A stretch of DNA of 64,000 bases, from positions 558,001 to 622,000 of the forward strand of contig CBDETC010000001.1 of NCBI GenBank assembly GCA_965242845.1, given 5' to 3'. The notes beneath the pieces were generated by a model, which was given only the letters and a program-made list of their open reading frames with translations, did no database searches and had not been told where the DNA came from. The DNA is from RHLJ01 sp965242845. GTDB lineage: Bacteria; Bacteroidota; Rhodothermia; Balneolales; Balneolaceae. Below are positions 63,201-64,000 of the stretch, one piece after another. The translations under genes and the position numbers were made by a program. Every line of letters starts with the position of its first letter. Position 1 is the stretch's first letter.

Positions 63201-64000
63201 CACCGGCTATGGCTCCGCTTGAGCTTATACTTCCTGTAGCATAGCTATCTGATAAGTCTCCGGATAAATTACCAATTAAGCCTCCAACGCTCCCAGATGT
63301 ACTGATGGTCGTCATCGTAACGTCCACAGCTGCTACCAGATCCGAGAACTCATAGCTACTGCTTCCTTCCAGGCTCCCTACTAATCCTCCAACTGAGCCA
63401 CTATCGGCGGTAAGTACACCCGAAGCATAATTCTCCTTTAACGTGGAGCCACCTCTTATTTCAGCAGCCAATATCCCTGCATTATAATCTGCAGTAATAT
63501 CAGCAGCTAGCACATTGATATTGGTCAGGGTTGAAGAATTACCAATTCCGAATAACCCAATATTATCTTCTTCCGGACGATTAATGGTGAGCCCAGAGAT
63601 TGAATACCCACCTCCATCGTAGTTTCCCGAAAATGCTGTAGTAGAATTACCTATTGGTGAGAAGCCTGCACTATCGTACCAGGCAATTACTTCTGAAGCG
63701 TCTATATCTGCTATTTGGGTATAATAACGTGCCCAGGCAGAATCACTCTCACTAATCCAGTACAGACTTAACAGGTCGTCGATCTGGTACGGGTCAATCG
63801 CTGTTCCATTTCCTGCTGGAGCATTATGGTAGTCACTGATTGCCAATCCATCTATAGAGTCAGATGCTATCGCCTGTAGGTAAGGACGAGAAAAGCTGTT
63901 AATACTGTTCCAGGTGGCATCAAAATCAAACCCAGAGAAATTGTCCCGAACAGTCATTTCTACTGAATCAAGACCGGTTATGGTACCTGAGCCGCTTCCT
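60220..64000 (-). CDS. Giant secreted GLUG-repeat protein with type IX sorting domain (N-terminus missing)
   Basis: At least 1259 residues, open past the right edge; an ATG at 63957 is internal, since the homologous TITGLDSVEM module motif continues beyond it. Two modules of about 370 residues each start with a PYQI...LYWIS block and WxxxxGFSPIGN, then many GLUG-type beta repeats (VGGLVG, GGLIG, NSYATG). A partial third module precedes them. After these come beta domains and a C-terminal type IX sorting domain (SQNYPNPFNPTTNIQFGLP ... DILGRRV ... GVYLYQLRAG). It is probably exported and fixed to the cell surface as an adhesin or coat protein. Confidence 0.85.
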   Translation of the reverse strand, partial: GSGSGTITGLDSVEMTVRDNFSGFDFDATWNSINSFSRPYLQAIASDSIDGLAISDYHNAPAGNGTAIDPYQIDDLLSLYWISESDSAWARYYTQIADIDASEVIAWYDSAGFSPIGNSTTAFSGNYDGGGYSISGLTINRPEEDNIGLFGIGNSSTLTNINVLAADITADYNAGILAAEIRGGSTLKENYASGVLTADSGSVGGLVGSLEGSSSYEFSDLVAAVDVTMTTISTSGSVGGLIGNLSGDLSDSYATGSISSSGAIAGGLLGSMGSGTLESSYSAVDVSGVDYTGGLIGVVSGATVENSYATGVVSGDGQVGGLVAEMQSGAIIASSYSIGLVTGTMDVGAFVGINSGTITDGYWNTETSGQVVGIGTDNNAQIVTGLTSSQMRDSSNFTGYEFDTTWTIKQGGTFPYLQSIIPETLPGADSPVSETPSGSGTQANPYQIASLDHLYWISQTDSVWGEYFIQTADIDAFATVGWNGGEGFSPIGNTSTYFSGSYNGDGFTLSDLTIERPGSAHIGLFGLVDSARLDGISLADASITGKYYVGGLVGFLQNGGSVTNSNISGKVTGTGDGIGGMVGTMQSSLDTVSFSRNYSSVAVSSPGDSVGGLIGEVVINVDGSAFSENYATGDISGKNFVGGLIGYIGTGSTTIIDSYATGDINGEQYVGGLIGEATGIDVTRIFAIGEVIGTSSIGGVLGEITSGATTSDLYWNTETSGLATGIGFADGSQTATGLTIAEMIDSTSFVGFDFANTEWGIDQGFTYPYLKETNYRISVATIDGDEGWRMIGHPGIDATYGELLEPLWTQGFTGADSETGANNVSVYNESIGGYEDIASADDLFGVNSSGENSTMNGVYVYVYASSENDGVEEWPKYLVSEYTNKDENYDIELTIADSTAEYAGWHLVSNPYHTALDWKSMVDAGDIDPTNTLAIAYVYNDMLYSGAGGYKMISGYQLPPGVDESFITNDPIPAMQSFFTAATASGSTLSFKPEHQAEKGEYLIKEIKEDTLKAQPVLTLSFVHEKFTDKAAVFAGWDKESPKFNIPKLSVSNLHTQYSEMALSHGKKRWASRSLEEVKEGMHYRIPLELTTTEMGSFTLSWKGLELFADDWELTLIDELTGHQVSLNEEEEFTFDITRTEELTLKNGNARFVLNITVGSLVVGNELGADIPFEYSLSQNYPNPFNPTTNIQFGLPESGNVELIVFDILGRRVSTLVNGRMEAGKHTVRFNARDLASGVYLYQLRAGNNVFNKRFTLIK

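Noticed and set aside
63955..63957. ATG as the start of the GLUG protein
   Set aside because: The preceding codons (TITGLDSVE) match the internal module motif seen twice elsewhere in the protein, so the frame continues past the window.
1..64000. Prophage, insertion sequence, integron or defence island
   Set aside because: No transposase, integrase, phage structural, restriction, toxin-antitoxin or Cas-like gene was recognised, and gene order is typical of core chromosome.

Overview
The window is an ordinary chromosomal stretch of a Bacteroidota-type bacterium, most likely Balneolota/Rhodothermota-like (Balneola or Gracilimonas relatives). This rests on five things seen in the sequence: a type IX secretion C-terminal sorting domain of the NYPNPFNPTT type; repeated TATCTTTG/TAnnTTTG promoter boxes; weak or absent Shine-Dalgarno sequences; many surface lipoproteins and beta-barrels; and lineage-typical families (GWxTD protein, fused IcmF mutase, FucP-type sugar transporter, long PurC). 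The DNA is moderately AT-rich. Genes are densely packed, with many 1-11 nt overlaps and no gene-free gap above 300 bases (the longest is 268 bases, 46125-46392). I see no prophage, insertion sequence, integron or CRISPR array.

Layout. 1-3222: the end of a carotenoid desaturase gene, a phosphoesterase, a glycosyltransferase overlapping a membrane HEAGH protein, and a DUF1761 protein. 3428-7291: a deoxyribose-phosphate aldolase operon with an intact aldehyde dehydrogenase, a truncated dehydrogenase-like pseudoenzyme and a SPOR lipoprotein. 7359-10996: a type-1-copper cupredoxin, a membrane adenylate cyclase and an outer-membrane barrel. 11045-16328: TVP38 protein, YchF, a phosphatase, NusB, tRNA-Val and a multi-PAS histidine kinase. 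16488-23159: the translation cluster thrS-infC-rpmI-rplT-pheS-pheT. 23172-26000: a coiled-coil protein, ZapA, YmdB-like phosphodiesterase, LolD and a TPR protein.

26082-33860: a sugar transporter convergent with a ROK kinase, a LytTR regulator, small enzymes, a glycosyltransferase, a membrane protein with an exact 30-residue tandem repeat, and a Crp/Fnr regulator with two small membrane proteins. 33876-37343: fused acyl-CoA mutase IcmF. 37458-48530: envelope lipoproteins including a COG3014-like/LpoB-like pair, a FAD oxidoreductase with no standard start codon, a barrel/lipoprotein pair, tRNA-Ser and a GWxTD protein. 48586-53434: TonB, PlsC-like acyltransferase, MurQ, biotin carboxylase and phytoene synthase. 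53607-60079: LacI regulator, purC, methyltransferase, secreted beta-helix protein, Gfo/Idh/MocA oxidoreductase and a small membrane protein. 60220-64000: a very large secreted GLUG-repeat protein that runs off the right edge.

The least explained parts are the cupredoxin-cyclase-barrel locus, the split ALDH16-like pair behind deoC, and the 30-residue repeat protein. I found nothing that amounts to a clear new defence or mobile system. Functional assignments come from motifs and family memory only; no database search was run.
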